64,000 bases of DNA from NCBI RefSeq assembly GCF_013410775.1, contig NZ_JACCFH010000001.1, forward strand, positions 3,410,001 to 3,474,000, written 5' to 3'. The position numbers and the translations under genes are program-made. Below are positions 1 through 8,680 of this stretch, piece after piece. Within the stretch, counting starts at the first letter, position 1, and every line of letters starts with the position of its first letter. This DNA is from Sphaerotilus montanus (GTDB lineage Bacteria; Pseudomonadota; Gammaproteobacteria; Burkholderiales; Burkholderiaceae_C). Under the pieces are notes generated by a model. That model worked only from the letters and a program-made list of their open reading frames with translations, did not search any database and was not told the origin of the DNA.

Positions 1-344
1 CCGCCTGGCGTGGCCACGCCGGCGGCGCCGCGCGGGCCGTGTCGCCGCAGACTGTCCAGCGGGTCTTCCTCGCCTGGCTGGCCTCGGACCTCGATGCACA
101 CATTGTCCGCAAGCACGGCCCGGCACTGGCACAGATTGTCCTGAACGATGCGCAGCGCTGGTCGGCGCGTGCCGCTGCCGGCGAGCGCCTGGACGCCGAT
201 CCGGCCTTCCTGGCGTGGGACGAGGCCCTGAAATCCGCGGGAATCAACCCCGGCACCAGCGCCGATCTCACCGTGGCGACGCTGATGCTGGCGGCGCTGA
301 CCGTGCGGGCCGACACCGGCCGGGGTGGCACGGAACGTGTTTAG
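1..344 (+). CDS. CitG/MdcB-like triphosphoribosyl-dephospho-CoA synthase family protein, C-terminal part
   Basis: The gene enters from the left edge, so only its last ~113 codons are here. The frame is open back to base 3. The visible residues include D-A-H-I-V-R-K-H-G followed later by [11 protein letters not shown], which is the conserved C-terminal signature of the CitG/MdcB family (ATP:dephospho-CoA triphosphoribosyltransferase type). Members of this family occur in bacterial H4MPT clusters beside fae, where a role in making the phosphoribosyl part of the cofactor is assumed rather than proven. The stop lies 79 bp before fae, and both read the same way. The family call is good; the substrate is unknown. 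Confidence 0.75.
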   Translation, partial: AWRGHAGGAARAVSPQTVQRVFLAWLASDLDAHIVRKHGPALAQIVLNDAQRWSARAAAGERLDADPAFLAWDEALKSAGINPGTSADLTVATLMLAALTVRADTGRGGTERV

Positions 345-376
345 AGAGCAGGGGTGCTGCCGCTTCGGCGCAGCAC
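326..376 (+). promoter_or_regulatory. fae leader: weak sigma-54-like element and a hairpin
   Basis: A perfect -24 box TGGCACG (326-332) is followed at correct spacing by GTGT in place of the -12 TTGC, so this is at best a half-match to a sigma-54 promoter. Just downstream, GTGCTGC (354-360) and GCAGCAC (370-376) form a perfect 7-bp stem with a 9-nt loop. The stem has no T-run, so it is not a classical terminator. It could separate the CitG-like gene from fae or stabilise the 5' end of the fae mRNA. Confidence 0.3.
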
Positions 377-423
377 GGCACCCGTTCAGTTCCTTCCCAG
401 TTCTACTCAGGAGACGAAACAAC

Positions 424-936
424 ATGGCCAAGATCGATCGCATGATGGTGGGCGAATCCCTGGTGGGCGACGGCAACGAAGTCGCGCACATCGACCTGAT
501 CATCGGCCCGCGCGGCAGCGCCGCCGAGACCGCATTCGCCAACGCGCTGACCAACAACAAGGACGGCTTCACCTCGCTGCTGGCGGTGGTGGCGCCGAAC
601 CTGCTGACCAAGCCGGCGACCGTGATGTTCAACAAGGTCACGATCAAGGGCGCCAAGCAGGCCGTGCAGATGTTCGGCCCCGCCCAGCGCGGCGTGGCGA
701 TGGCGGTCGCCGATTGCCTGGAAGCCGGCACGATCCCGATGGACGAGGCCGACAACCTCTTCATCTCGGTGGGGGTCTTCATCCACTGGCTGGCCGCTGA
801 CGACGCCAAGATCCAGGACTACAACTACGCGGCCACCAAGGAAGCGCTGGAGCGGGCCGTGGCCGGCCTGCCCACGCCGGCCCAGGTGGTGGCGGGCAAG
901 GCCTCGGCCACCCACCCGTTCGCCGCGCACGCCTGA
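424..936 (+). CDS. fae: Formaldehyde-activating enzyme
   Basis: Fae condenses formaldehyde with tetrahydromethanopterin to give methylene-H4MPT in the cytoplasm, the entry step of the H4MPT formaldehyde-oxidation route. The 170-residue length is typical of the family. The conserved E-V-A-H-I-D-L block is intact, with the catalytic His at residue 22, and the family-typical G-P-R-G and [10 protein letters not shown] segments are present. The start is set by AGGAG at 409-413, 10 bases before the ATG; an upstream in-frame start at 325 has no such site. fae sits between the CitG-like gene and a convergent folB. A second, divergent paralogue lies at 15165. Confidence 0.97.
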   Translation: MAKIDRMMVGESLVGDGNEVAHIDLIIGPRGSAAETAFANALTNNKDGFTSLLAVVAPNLLTKPATVMFNKVTIKGAKQAVQMFGPAQRGVAMAVADCLEAGTIPMDEADNLFISVGVFIHWLAADDAKIQDYNYAATKEALERAVAGLPTPAQVVAGKASATHPFAAHA

Positions 937-945
937 GTTGAACGA

Positions 946-968
946 ACGGCGCCGGGTGACGGCGCCGT
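946..968. terminator. Candidate bidirectional hairpin between fae and folB
   Basis: ACGGCGCC (946-953) and GGCGCCGT (961-968) are perfect 8-bp arms around a 7-nt loop. They lie in the 40-bp gap between the converging ends of fae and folB. The stem is very GC-rich but has no T-run on either side, so termination is inferred from position and stability only. Confidence 0.45.
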
Positions 969-976
969 CGGGCGGT

Positions 977-1489
977 TCAGCGCTTCGGGGCTGGTGTCGC
1001 TTGCGGCACCAGCCCCGAGCCGATCCAGCGCAGCACCTGGGCACCACGGCCGCTGTCGGGTTCGGTATTGGCGGGCTCGGCCTGGCGCTCGATCTGCACG
1101 CCCACGGCGGCCACGTTGTCGAACTTGCGCGGCTTGACCACCTTCACGCGCACCCGCGCCGCGCCGAACTCGACCAGCAGCATCTGCGCGATGCGCTCGG
1201 CCAGCGCTTCGAGCAGTTGCACGCCGTGGTCCCGCATCAGCGCGTCCAGCCGGTCGCGCACGACGCCGTAGTCGATCGTGTCGGCGATGTCGTCGGTGCG
1301 GCAGGCGCCCGCGCGCGGCAGACCGGCCTCGATGTCGATCACCAGCGGCTGCGGCCGGTGGAGTTCGGACTCGTGGATGCCGATGATGGTCTGGCCGGTG
1401 TAGCCCTCGATGAAGACCAGGTCCATCGGTGGGGTGGCGGCATGCGGGCGGGCGGTGGTGCGGGCCATGGAAGCGGGCTGGGCAGGCAT
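977..1489 (-). CDS. folB: Dihydroneopterin aldolase
   Basis: FolB-type enzymes cleave dihydroneopterin to 6-hydroxymethyl-dihydropterin, an intermediate of folate and, in this setting, probably of the pterin half of H4MPT. The 170-residue protein carries the family core: F-I-E-G-Y-T-G-Q-T-I-I-G-I-H-E near residue 25, then the D-T-I-D-Y and E-A-L-A-E-R-I-A segments. About 20 extra N-terminal residues precede the core. The start is chosen because AGGAGA (complement of 1496-1501) precedes it at good spacing. It diverges from the sigma-54 activator gene. Its placement inside the H4MPT block suggests dedication to methanopterin, although it could also serve folate synthesis. Confidence 0.9.
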   Translation of the reverse strand: MPAQPASMARTTARPHAATPPMDLVFIEGYTGQTIIGIHESELHRPQPLVIDIEAGLPRAGACRTDDIADTIDYGVVRDRLDALMRDHGVQLLEALAERIAQMLLVEFGAARVRVKVVKPRKFDNVAAVGVQIERQAEPANTEPDSGRGAQVLRWIGSGLVPQATPAPKR

Positions 1490-1530
1490 GGGTGGTCTCC
1501 TCTTGTATCGGGTGGCGGGGGACCATTTGA

Positions 1531-1545
1531 GCAAGATGTGCGCCC
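1531..1545 (-). promoter_or_regulatory. Weak sigma-54-like promoter upstream of folB
   Basis: Read on the minus strand this is GGGCGC-N5-TTGC, with the GG and GC doublets 12 bases apart as in -24/-12 promoters. Two of six -24 positions differ from TGGCAC. Transcription would begin near 1519, about 30 bases before the folB start. Nearby, GGGGTTT (1579-1585) and AAACCCC (1594-1600) form an inverted repeat in the same divergent gap, which could be an activator or autoregulatory site. Confidence 0.25.
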
Positions 1546-1684
1546 GCTGAACGCGCGCTGAAGCAGGGTGCACGATCGGGGGTTTTCTTGGTGAAACCCC
1601 AGATGTACCGTGCAGGATTTCACACAAGAATGCAGATGGGTTCCGGCGATGACATCCGCATTGCCAGCCCGCAGGAGCGAGAAC

Positions 1685-3739
1685 ATGGGCATCAGTCTGC
1701 TGAGCACTGGTCAACACGCGGAGCGTGTCTTCGACGTCGTTCGCAGCGGCTTCGAGGATGGTGGCAACGACGTCGTGGCCCGCTCCTGGCGGCGCTGCCT
1801 GGACGAGTACCTGCTGCACCCGGACCGCCCGCGCGACCTGCGCTCGCTGGACGCGCAGGCCCTCGAAGACCGCCTGCAACGCATGGCGACGCTGCTCGAC
1901 AGCGCCCGCCACGAGATGTCGACGCTGTTCCAGCAGCTCGCCGACCAGGAGTCGGCGGTGGTGCTGACCGACACCGATGGCGTGATCCTGCACATGGTGG
2001 CCGCGTCCGCCTTCGCCGAGGAGATCGCGCCGATGGGCCTGCGCCCCGGCGTGGTCTGGAGCGAGACCGAGGCGGGCACCAATGGCATGGGCACCTGCCT
2101 GGCCGCGGCGTGTCCGGTGGCCGTGCGGCGCGAGGACCATTTCTACACGCAGTTCACCGGCCTGACCTGCTCGGCGGTGCCGGTCTACCACCCGTCGGGC
2201 GAGATGGTGGCGGTGCTGGACGTGTCGAGCCGCTCGTCGCTGATGCAGCAGCACCTGCTCGTGCTGCTCGGCATGACGGCGCGCATGATCGAGAACCGGC
2301 TGATCGACCAGTGCTTCCGCGACGCCTACCCGCTGCATTTCCACAGCCGCCCCGAGTTCGTCTACACGCTGCACGAGGGCCGCCTGGCGGTGTCGGACGA
2401 CGGTCGCATCCTGGCGGCCAACCGCAGCGCGCTGTTCCAGCTCGGCCTGCAGTCGGTCGCGGAGATCCGCGCGCGCCGGGTCGAGGACATCTTCCAGACC
2501 TCGCAGGACGACCTGCTGCAGCGCAGCAACCTGTCCTCGTTCCACCCGGTGGTGACCTACCGGGCGCATGCGTCGCACCGCTTCTTCGCCGTGATGCGCC
2601 GCCCCGCACAGGAGGCGGGCACCTCCCAGACCAGCCCGCCGGTCATCCAGGTGCCCGGACCTGGTCGGGTGCTGTCGACCCGTGCTGCACCCGTGCCACG
2701 TTCCTCGGGCGCAGTGGCCACCATGGGCGATCCGCAACTCGCCCGCAACCTGGCGGTGGCCCGCCGCGTGATCGCGCGCCAGACGCCGGTGCTGCTGTGC
2801 GGCGAGACGGGCTCTGGCAAGGAAGTGTTCGCCCGCGCCGTGCACGACGGCAGCCCGCACGCCGACGGCGCCTTCGTCGCGATCAACTGCGCGAGCCTGC
2901 CGGAGAGCCTGATCGAGTCCGAGCTGTTCGGCTACCGCGCCGGGGCCTTCACCGGGGCGCAGCGCAACGGCCGGCGCGGCAAGATCCTGCAGGCCGATGG
3001 CGGCACGCTCTTCCTCGACGAGATCGGCGACATGCCGCTGGAGCTGCAGGCGCGGCTGCTGCGCGTGCTGGAAGAGCGCCAGGTCACGCCGCTCGGCGCC
3101 GAGGAGACGCTGTCGGTCAACTTCCAGCTCCTCAGCGCCAGCCACCGCGACCTGCAGGAGCTGATCGCCGAGGGCCGCTTCCGCGAGGACCTGTACTACC
3201 GGCTGGCGGGGGTCGAGCTGCGCCTGCCCGCGCTGCGCGAGCGCACCGACCGCCGGGAGCTGATCCGCAGCCTGCTGGTGGCCGAGGGCGGGGTGGAGGT
3301 GGCGCTGTCCGCCGAGGCGGAACGGCTGCTGATGGCGCACCCCTGGCCGGGCAATGTGCGGCAGCTGCGGCATGTGCTGCGCTCGGCCTGTGCGCTGGCG
3401 GATGGGGACGAGGTCCGGCCGGAGCACCTGCCCAGCCTGACGCGGGGCGCCACGGTGGGCGCCTTGCCGGCACCCGCGGCGGCCGAGACGGCGCCCGAGA
3501 TGCCGGCACCGATCTTGCCTGCGAGTGTGGCGGCCACCGCCGCGGCCGAGGAAGCGGCCACCGCGGAGGCCGTGTCCCGACTCAACCCCATCCTCGCCAA
3601 CGAGCGGCAGGTGCTGATCAAGCTGCTGGAGCACCACCGCTGGAATGTGAGCAACGTCGCCAAGGCGCTCGATGTCAGCCGCAACACTCTGTACCGAAAG
3701 CTCCACAAGCTGCACATCCAGATCTCCCACGCCGACTGA
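1685..3739 (+). CDS. AcoR-type sigma-54-dependent transcriptional activator
   Basis: This is an enhancer-binding protein that would activate RNA polymerase carrying sigma-54. The 684 residues comprise an N-terminal GAF-like sensor region (about 70-220, with the AcoR-like E-A-G-T-N-G-M-G-T segment), a PAS-like stretch (about 225-320), and an AAA+ domain with Walker A G-E-T-G-S-G-K-E near residue 373 and an intact GAFTGA loop near 420. A Pro/Ala-rich linker and a C-terminal Fis-type helix-turn-helix ([17 protein letters not shown]) follow. The start at 1685 has AGGAG seven bases upstream; a GTG at 1610 is the alternative. It is the only sigma-54 activator in the window, and it sits within the C1 genes. 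Relatives regulate acetoin and quinoprotein alcohol dehydrogenase genes. The inducer is unknown, with formaldehyde or methanol as guesses. Confidence 0.92.
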   Translation: MGISLLSTGQHAERVFDVVRSGFEDGGNDVVARSWRRCLDEYLLHPDRPRDLRSLDAQALEDRLQRMATLLDSARHEMSTLFQQLADQESAVVLTDTDGVILHMVAASAFAEEIAPMGLRPGVVWSETEAGTNGMGTCLAAACPVAVRREDHFYTQFTGLTCSAVPVYHPSGEMVAVLDVSSRSSLMQQHLLVLLGMTARMIENRLIDQCFRDAYPLHFHSRPEFVYTLHEGRLAVSDDGRILAANRSALFQLGLQSVAEIRARRVEDIFQTSQDDLLQRSNLSSFHPVVTYRAHASHRFFAVMRRPAQEAGTSQTSPPVIQVPGPGRVLSTRAAPVPRSSGAVATMGDPQLARNLAVARRVIARQTPVLLCGETGSGKEVFARAVHDGSPHADGAFVAINCASLPESLIESELFGYRAGAFTGAQRNGRRGKILQADGGTLFLDEIGDMPLELQARLLRVLEERQVTPLGAEETLSVNFQLLSASHRDLQELIAEGRFREDLYYRLAGVELRLPALRERTDRRELIRSLLVAEGGVEVALSAEAERLLMAHPWPGNVRQLRHVLRSACALADGDEVRPEHLPSLTRGATVGALPAPAAAETAPEMPAPILPASVAATAAAEEAATAEAVSRLNPILANERQVLIKLLEHHRWNVSNVAKALDVSRNTLYRKLHKLHIQISHAD

Positions 3740-4310
3740 GGGCCCTCGGTCGCGCTTCGCCTGGTGCCTGACGGGTTCGGGCCACGGCCTGTCCGAGTCG
3801 CTGGCGCTGGCCGGGCGGCTGCCGCAGGTCGATCTGTTCCTCTCGGCCGCGGGCGAGGAGGTGCTGGCGATCTACGGCATCACGCTGGCGTCGCTCAAGA
3901 CCCGATTCCGCGTGCTGCGCGACAAGAGCGCCAGCGCCACGCCGGTCGGCACGCTCTACAGCGACGTCTACCACTCGGTGGTCATCGCGCCGGCCACGAG
4001 CAACACGGTCGCCAAGTGCGCCCTCGGCCTGAGCGACACGCTGCCCACCAACATGTTCGCGCAGGCCGGCAAGCTCGGCATTCCCAGCCTCGTCTTCGCC
4101 TGCGACACCGAGCCGGTGGTCGTCACCCGCGCGCCGCACGACTGGGTGACGCTGCGCCCGCGCCGCATCGAGCTGGACAACGTCGAGCGGCTGCGCGCGA
4201 TCGACCACTGCCGCGTCGTGGCCTCGGTGGCGGAACTCGAACAGGCGCTCGATCAACGACTGCAGCAACTGGCCCTGGCATGGAACGCCCCGAGCACGTC
4301 CTCTTCCTGA
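3672..4310 (+). CDS. Flavoprotein of the AfpA/dihydromethanopterin reductase (DmrB-like) type
   Basis: The protein has the flavodoxin-like Flavoprotein-family fold, with an S-A-A-G-E-E-V segment and the FMN-binding-type [11 protein letters not shown] block followed by L-P-T-N-M-F. Related proteins in H4MPT clusters are proposed to reduce dihydromethanopterin to the active tetrahydro form. The only ATG in frame is at 3672, inside the end of the activator gene (68-bp overlap). The first ~25 residues look like read-through of the activator frame, and the conserved fold begins around 3747 at [10 protein letters not shown], where no ATG or GTG is available. The true start is therefore uncertain. 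It overlaps the next gene by 31 bp. Confidence 0.75.
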   Translation: MSAATLCTESSTSCTSRSPTPTEGPRSRFAWCLTGSGHGLSESLALAGRLPQVDLFLSAAGEEVLAIYGITLASLKTRFRVLRDKSASATPVGTLYSDVYHSVVIAPATSNTVAKCALGLSDTLPTNMFAQAGKLGIPSLVFACDTEPVVVTRAPHDWVTLRPRRIELDNVERLRAIDHCRVVASVAELEQALDQRLQQLALAWNAPSTSSS

Positions 4311-5674
4311 CCGGGCGGCTGGCGCTGCCGGCGCTGACCCGCGTGCTGACCGAGCTGGGCGCGCTGCCGTTCACCTGGGAGATCCGCGAACTCGGCCTGC
4401 AGGTGGCGGCGCTGATGACGGCCGAGATGGTCCGCCGCCGCCTGTCCACGCCGGTCGCGGCGGACCGGGTCATCGTGCCGGGCCGCTGCCGGGGCGATCT
4501 GGCGGCGCTGTCGCAGGCGCTGGGCGTGCCGGTGGAGCGCGGGCCGGAGGAGCTGAAGGACTTGCCGCGCTTCTTCCGCCGCGCCGCGAAGCCGGTCGAC
4601 CTGAGCGCCTGGCGGGTGCAGATCTTTGCCGAGATCACCGACGCGCCGCGGCTGACGATCGCGCAGGTCGTCGCCCGGGCGCAGTCGCTGCGGGCGGATG
4701 GCGCCGACGTGATCGACCTCGGGAGCCTGCCGGACACGCCGTTCCCGCACCTCGAAGACTGCGTGCAGGCGCTGAAGTCGGCGGGGCACCGCGTCAGCGT
4801 CGATTCGCAGTCGAGCGACGAGCTGCTGCGCGGCGGCCGGGCCGGGGCCGACTACCTGCTGAGCCTGACGCCGCAGACGCTGTGGATCGCTGACGAGGTG
4901 GCATCCGTGCCCGTGCTCATCGGTGCCGAGCCGGGCGACGAGGCCGGGCTGTGGGCGGCGATCGAGACGATGCAGCGAAGAGATCGCCCGTTCATGGCGG
5001 ACGCGATCCTCGACCCGATCCCGTTCGGCCTCACGCGCTCGATCGTGCGCTACCACCGGCTGCGCGAGCGCTTCCCCGACGTGGCGATCCTGATGGGCAC
5101 GGGCAACCTGTCCGAGCTGACCGAAGCCGACACCAGCGGCATCCACGCCGTGCTGCTCGGCCTGTGTGCGGAGCTGGACGTGGCGGCGATCCTGACCACG
5201 CAGGTCAGCGGCCACGCGCGCCGGGCGGTGCGCGAGGCCGATGTGGCACGGCGGATGATGCACGCGGCGGTGCAGCTCCAGACGCTGCCCAAGGGGCTGG
5301 GTGACGCGCTGATGACCGCGCACGACAAGCATCCGTGGCCTGACAGCGCCGACGAGATCGCGACCACCGCCGCGCAGGTGAAAGACCCGAACTTCCGCAT
5401 CCAGGTCTCGGCCGAGGGGCTGCACGTCTACAACCGCGACGGCGTGCGGCGCGCGACCGACGTGATGGCGCTGTGGCCCCAGCTCGGGCTGGAGGGCGAC
5501 GCCGGGCATGCGTTCTACATGGGCGCGGAGCTGGCGCGGGCCGAGATCGCCTGGCAGCTCGGCAAGCGCTATGTGCAGGACCAGCCGCTCGACTGGGGCT
5601 GCGCGGTGGAGCGGCCGCCGGACGACAAGCTGGCCTGGTGTGCGCCGGCGCCGACGAAGGGAGCCCGGCCGTGA
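4280..5674 (+). CDS. Dihydropteroate synthase-like protein of H4MPT clusters (DUF6513/TIGR00284 type)
   Basis: This 464-residue protein has an N-terminal alpha/beta region beginning [10 protein letters not shown], followed by a TIM-barrel resembling dihydropteroate synthase (A-D-V-I-D-L-G, then A-D-A-I-L-D-P-I and I-L-M-G-T-G-N-L). Archaeal and methylotroph relatives are thought to join the pterin to an arylamine in methanopterin synthesis; this is a family inference. The ATG at 4280 overlaps the flavoprotein gene, and the stop overlaps the next GTG start by four bases (GTGA), so the genes are probably translationally coupled. Confidence 0.8.
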   Translation: MERPEHVLFLTGRLALPALTRVLTELGALPFTWEIRELGLQVAALMTAEMVRRRLSTPVAADRVIVPGRCRGDLAALSQALGVPVERGPEELKDLPRFFRRAAKPVDLSAWRVQIFAEITDAPRLTIAQVVARAQSLRADGADVIDLGSLPDTPFPHLEDCVQALKSAGHRVSVDSQSSDELLRGGRAGADYLLSLTPQTLWIADEVASVPVLIGAEPGDEAGLWAAIETMQRRDRPFMADAILDPIPFGLTRSIVRYHRLRERFPDVAILMGTGNLSELTEADTSGIHAVLLGLCAELDVAAILTTQVSGHARRAVREADVARRMMHAAVQLQTLPKGLGDALMTAHDKHPWPDSADEIATTAAQVKDPNFRIQVSAEGLHVYNRDGVRRATDVMALWPQLGLEGDAGHAFYMGAELARAEIAWQLGKRYVQDQPLDWGCAVERPPDDKLAWCAPAPTKGARP

Positions 5675-6267
5675 CCCAGGCACTGAACGACGTGATCTAT
5701 GAAACCGTGGTGACCACGCGCTGTACCGATGGCCGTGTCCACGCGGCGCCGATGGGCGTGCGCTACCGCGGCGCGCAGGTGGTGCTGATGCCGTTCCGGC
5801 CGTCCACCACGCTGGACAACCTGCTGCGCGAGCGCGTGGCCGTGCTCAACATCGTCACCGACACGCGGGTCTTCGCCGGCTGCGTCACCGGGCGGCAGGC
5901 GTGGCCCACCTGTCCGGTGGCGGACGGTCTGGGCGCGCGGCTGGCGGTGGCGATGCGCCATCTGGTCTTGCGGCTGGCGGGGGTGAGCGATGACGCGCAG
6001 CGGCCGGTGCTGACGCTCGACATCGCCGAGGACGTGACCCACGCGCCGTTCCCCGGGCTGAACCGGGCGCAGGCGGCGGTGATCGAGGGGGCGGTCCTGG
6101 TGAGCCGGCGCCACCTGCTGCCGCGCGAGCGCATCGCGCGCGAGCTGGCGCAACTGCAGACCGCCATCGACAAGACCGCGAGTGCGGTGGAACACGAAGC
6201 CTGGGGCTGGTTGCAGCAGGCGATGAACGAGCTGAAGACGCCGATGGCGGGGGAACAGACGCGATGA
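5671..6267 (+). CDS. DUF447 family protein of the H4MPT cluster
   Basis: This is a 198-residue cytoplasmic protein with the DUF447 pattern: an N-terminal split-barrel, flavin-reductase-like fold with V-H-A-A-P-M-G-V-R, then L-N-I-V-T-D and the C-terminal R-A-Q-A-A-V-I-E-G-A-V-L-V-S-R segment. Members occur in archaea and in bacteria with H4MPT; the biochemical role is unknown, probably cofactor synthesis or flavin binding. The start is GTG at 5671, giving a 4-base overlap with the preceding gene, and the end overlaps mfnB by four bases (ATGA). Confidence 0.8.
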   Translation: MTQALNDVIYETVVTTRCTDGRVHAAPMGVRYRGAQVVLMPFRPSTTLDNLLRERVAVLNIVTDTRVFAGCVTGRQAWPTCPVADGLGARLAVAMRHLVLRLAGVSDDAQRPVLTLDIAEDVTHAPFPGLNRAQAAVIEGAVLVSRRHLLPRERIARELAQLQTAIDKTASAVEHEAWGWLQQAMNELKTPMAGEQTR

Positions 6268-7025
6268 AGATCCTGGTGAGCGTGCGCGACATGGCCGAGG
6301 CCGAACTGGCGGCGGCCGCAGGGGTGGGGTTCATCGACCTGAAGGAGCCCTCGGACGGGGCGCTGGGCGGGTTGCCGGTCGAGACCATCGGCCCGGTTGT
6401 GCGGCGCCTGCGCCACCTGGCGCCCGGCGTGCCGGTGACCGCGACCATCGGCGACTGGCCGGCGCATGCGCTGGCGGCGATCCGCCAGCGTGTGCTGGCG
6501 GTGGAGGCCTGTGGCGTGGACCACGTGAAGGTGGGCGTGGTGCCGGGCATCGGGGCGGCGGCACTGGTGCGGGCGCTGGGCTGGATGGCGTCGTCCGGCG
6601 TGCCGGTGGTGCCGGTGCTCATTGCAGACGACGGCGTGCAGGCGGATCTGCTCGACCTGATCTGCCAGCAGCGCTTTGCCGCCGTCATGCTCGACACGGC
6701 CGACAAGCGCGGCGGCACGTTGCTGCAGCGGGTGCCGGCGGCGGCGCTGGCGGGGATGGTTGCCCAGGTGCGCCGGCACGGTGGCCTGGCCGGGCTGGCC
6801 GGTGCGCTGCAGTGCGAGGATCTGCCCGCGCTGCATGCGCTGTCGCCGGATTTCGCCGGCTTCCGCTCGGCCGTGTGCGCCGGGGACCGCCGTCTGGGCA
6901 TCGACGACACCCGCCTGCGGCGCCTGACCGGGCTGGTGCCGGATCAGGACACCGGGCGGTCGTGGCGGCCGGCCAGCCTGGGCGCGCGGCCCAGCAGCAG
7001 CGCCCGCAGATCGTCGAGCTGGTAG
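6264..7025 (+). CDS. mfnB: (5-formylfuran-3-yl)methyl phosphate synthase
   Basis: MfnB (former DUF556) makes the furan phosphate precursor of methanofuran from two glyceraldehyde-3-phosphates. The N-terminus M-K-I-L-V-S-V-R-D and the F-I-D-L-K-E-P and D-H-V-K-V-G segments with catalytic-type Lys residues are present, as is A-V-M-L-D-T-A-D-K. The TIM-barrel core is complete by about residue 230. The last ~20 residues are Arg/Ser-rich and overlap the convergent kinase gene by 82 bp, so the tail is probably a non-conserved extension. It is coupled by ATGA to the DUF447 gene upstream. Confidence 0.88.
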   Translation: MKILVSVRDMAEAELAAAAGVGFIDLKEPSDGALGGLPVETIGPVVRRLRHLAPGVPVTATIGDWPAHALAAIRQRVLAVEACGVDHVKVGVVPGIGAAALVRALGWMASSGVPVVPVLIADDGVQADLLDLICQQRFAAVMLDTADKRGGTLLQRVPAAALAGMVAQVRRHGGLAGLAGALQCEDLPALHALSPDFAGFRSAVCAGDRRLGIDDTRLRRLTGLVPDQDTGRSWRPASLGARPSSSARRSSSW

Positions 7026-7564
7026 CCGCCCAGCACATCGATCGGCAGCCCGCCCTGCTGCGCCAGCGCGGCGAAGCGCCGGTCCAGCACCTCGGCCTCG
7101 ACCAGCTGGCGCACGCTCATGTCGGCGTCGATGTCGCAGGCCTTCAGCACCACCAGCCGCTCGGCATTCAGCCGCTGGGCCAGCCCGAGCGCGATGCTGT
7201 CCGAGGTGACGTCCCAGTTGGTGTCGGCGTCCGGCTGGTGGCGCAGCAGCTCCAGCGGCATCCACAGCGCCACGCCACCGCGCCGCAGCACCAGCGGCAC
7301 ATCCGCCTCCCGGCTGACCGGCTGCAGCGCCGGACTCAGGCCGTGCAGCATGTAGGCGTTCTGGACCATCGCGAGGATGGCCATGTTGTGCGCCGGCAGG
7401 TCGTCCAGCGCCCAGCGGGTCTGCAGGCGCCGCACCTCGTCGGCCAGAAGCCCGCCGCCACACACCAGTGCAATGCGCCCACCGCCGAGCTGGGTGACCA
7501 GCGAGAGCCAGTCCGGCAGCCGTGGGTCGCTGCAGAAACTGCCACCGAGTTTGATGATCCACAT
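6944..7564 (-). CDS. Amino-acid kinase family protein (MfnE-like)
   Basis: This is a 206-residue member of the amino-acid/UMP kinase superfamily, starting with W-I-I-K-L-G-G-S-F and containing the nucleotide-binding V-C-G-G-G turn and a T-N-W-D-V-T-S-D-S segment. In methanofuran synthesis the related MfnE phosphorylates aminomethylfuran phosphate to the diphosphate; that role is inferred from family and neighbours. Its start touches the stop of the hydantoinase-like gene at base 7564. Its 3' end overlaps the convergent mfnB tail. Confidence 0.78.
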   Translation of the reverse strand: MWIIKLGGSFCSDPRLPDWLSLVTQLGGGRIALVCGGGLLADEVRRLQTRWALDDLPAHNMAILAMVQNAYMLHGLSPALQPVSREADVPLVLRRGGVALWMPLELLRHQPDADTNWDVTSDSIALGLAQRLNAERLVVLKACDIDADMSVRQLVEAEVLDRRFAALAQQGGLPIDVLGGYQLDDLRALLLGRAPRLAGRHDRPVS

Positions 7565-8667
7565 CAGACGTTCCCCCTCGCGGCCTCGAACGGTTTCCCG
7601 GAATGATCATCTCGCCACAGGGCGGCGACGGCAACCCCGGGAGCACCCACCCGTGTCCAGTCGGCGAGGGTGGCGGGCGGGTCTGTGCCCAGCGTGGCGA
7701 CATCGCGGCCGTAGTCGAGCACCGGATGCCCGCGCAGGGAGGCCTCCAGCACGGACGGCACGAGGAAGGCGCCGCAGCCCGCGGCGACGAGGTGACCGGC
7801 CTGCGCTGGCGTGCCGGCGTGGCGGTCCAGCACGCGCCGGACCTGCCCCGCGATCTCGGTGCACTGCGCCGCCCGCCAGGTGTGCGCGAAGGCCAGCCAG
7901 TCCGCATCGCTGCCGTCCCGCGCATCGCAGCCGACCAGCCGCGCCAGCCGCGCCCGGGTGGCGGGCAGCGACTTGTCGGCGCCATCGGCGGTGGGCTGCT
8001 GGTCGTGGGCGGGGTCGAGTTCGCCGGTGAGGCGGTAGACATCGGCGGTGGTGGCGAACCACTCGTTCATCACGTTGAGCGTCTGGCCCTGGAACACGGT
8101 GCGCGGTGCCAGCGCACACAGCGGTGTCCGCACGACGCCCTGATAGACCAGCTCGCCGCTGGCCAGCCGGTCCCGGTCGCTGAGGCTGTCGCCGAGCACG
8201 CGGCCCTGGTCGAAGGCGATCACGTCGGTGGTGGTGCTGCCGATGTCGATCAGCAGGCCGCGGCCGAGCCGGGCCGCCGTGTGCTGGGCGCAGGCGCGCC
8301 AGTTGGCCGAGGCGATCGCGGGCCAGTGCGCCGCGGCCTGCGCGGGCGCGACCCAGTGCTGCGGGCCGGCGTAGAGGTGCACTGGGCCGGGCAGGCAGGC
8401 CACCAGCGTCTGGCTGATCCGGTGCACGCCGTCGGCCCGGTCGGCGAACAGGTCGACCATCTCGCCGCTCATCGTCACGGCGTGCACGGCGCGGTCCATC
8501 GCCTGTGGCCAGCGCGCCCGTGCCTGGGCCAGGGCGTCCTCCAGATGCACCAGCCCCTGCCACAGCGGACAGGCCCACTGCGCCACGTCGCGCACCCGGC
8601 CCCCGTGCAGCCAGCAGGCCTTGAGGTGCGCGCCGCCGACGTCCCAGCCGATCACGTCCTGGGGCAT
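7564..8667 (-). CDS. H4MPT-linked hydantoinase/oxoprolinase-like ATPase (TIGR03123 type)
   Basis: The 367-residue protein belongs to the ASKHA-type hydantoinase A/oxoprolinase superfamily. The phosphate-1 motif V-I-G-W-D-V-G-G-A-H-L-K lies at the N-terminus and a second L-I-D-I-G-S-T-T-T-D-V near residue 150. This subfamily is found only with H4MPT genes, and its exact reaction is unknown. The ATG at 8667 was chosen because the family begins close to the first ATPase motif; longer in-frame extensions into the ATP-grasp gene look like shadow sequence. It follows the ATP-grasp gene by 13 bp and runs directly into the kinase gene, forming a three-gene minus-strand operon. Confidence 0.82.
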   Translation of the reverse strand: MPQDVIGWDVGGAHLKACWLHGGRVRDVAQWACPLWQGLVHLEDALAQARARWPQAMDRAVHAVTMSGEMVDLFADRADGVHRISQTLVACLPGPVHLYAGPQHWVAPAQAAAHWPAIASANWRACAQHTAARLGRGLLIDIGSTTTDVIAFDQGRVLGDSLSDRDRLASGELVYQGVVRTPLCALAPRTVFQGQTLNVMNEWFATTADVYRLTGELDPAHDQQPTADGADKSLPATRARLARLVGCDARDGSDADWLAFAHTWRAAQCTEIAGQVRRVLDRHAGTPAQAGHLVAAGCGAFLVPSVLEASLRGHPVLDYGRDVATLGTDPPATLADWTRVGAPGVAVAALWRDDHSGKPFEAARGNV

Positions 8668-8680
8668 GTCCGTGCCCCGG

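Noticed and set aside
1490-3730. Very long minus-strand open frame running over the sigma-54 activator and joined to folB
   Set aside because: The activator on the plus strand has full domain structure; the antisense frame has low-complexity Arg/Gln/His-rich sequence typical of GC-rich shadow frames.
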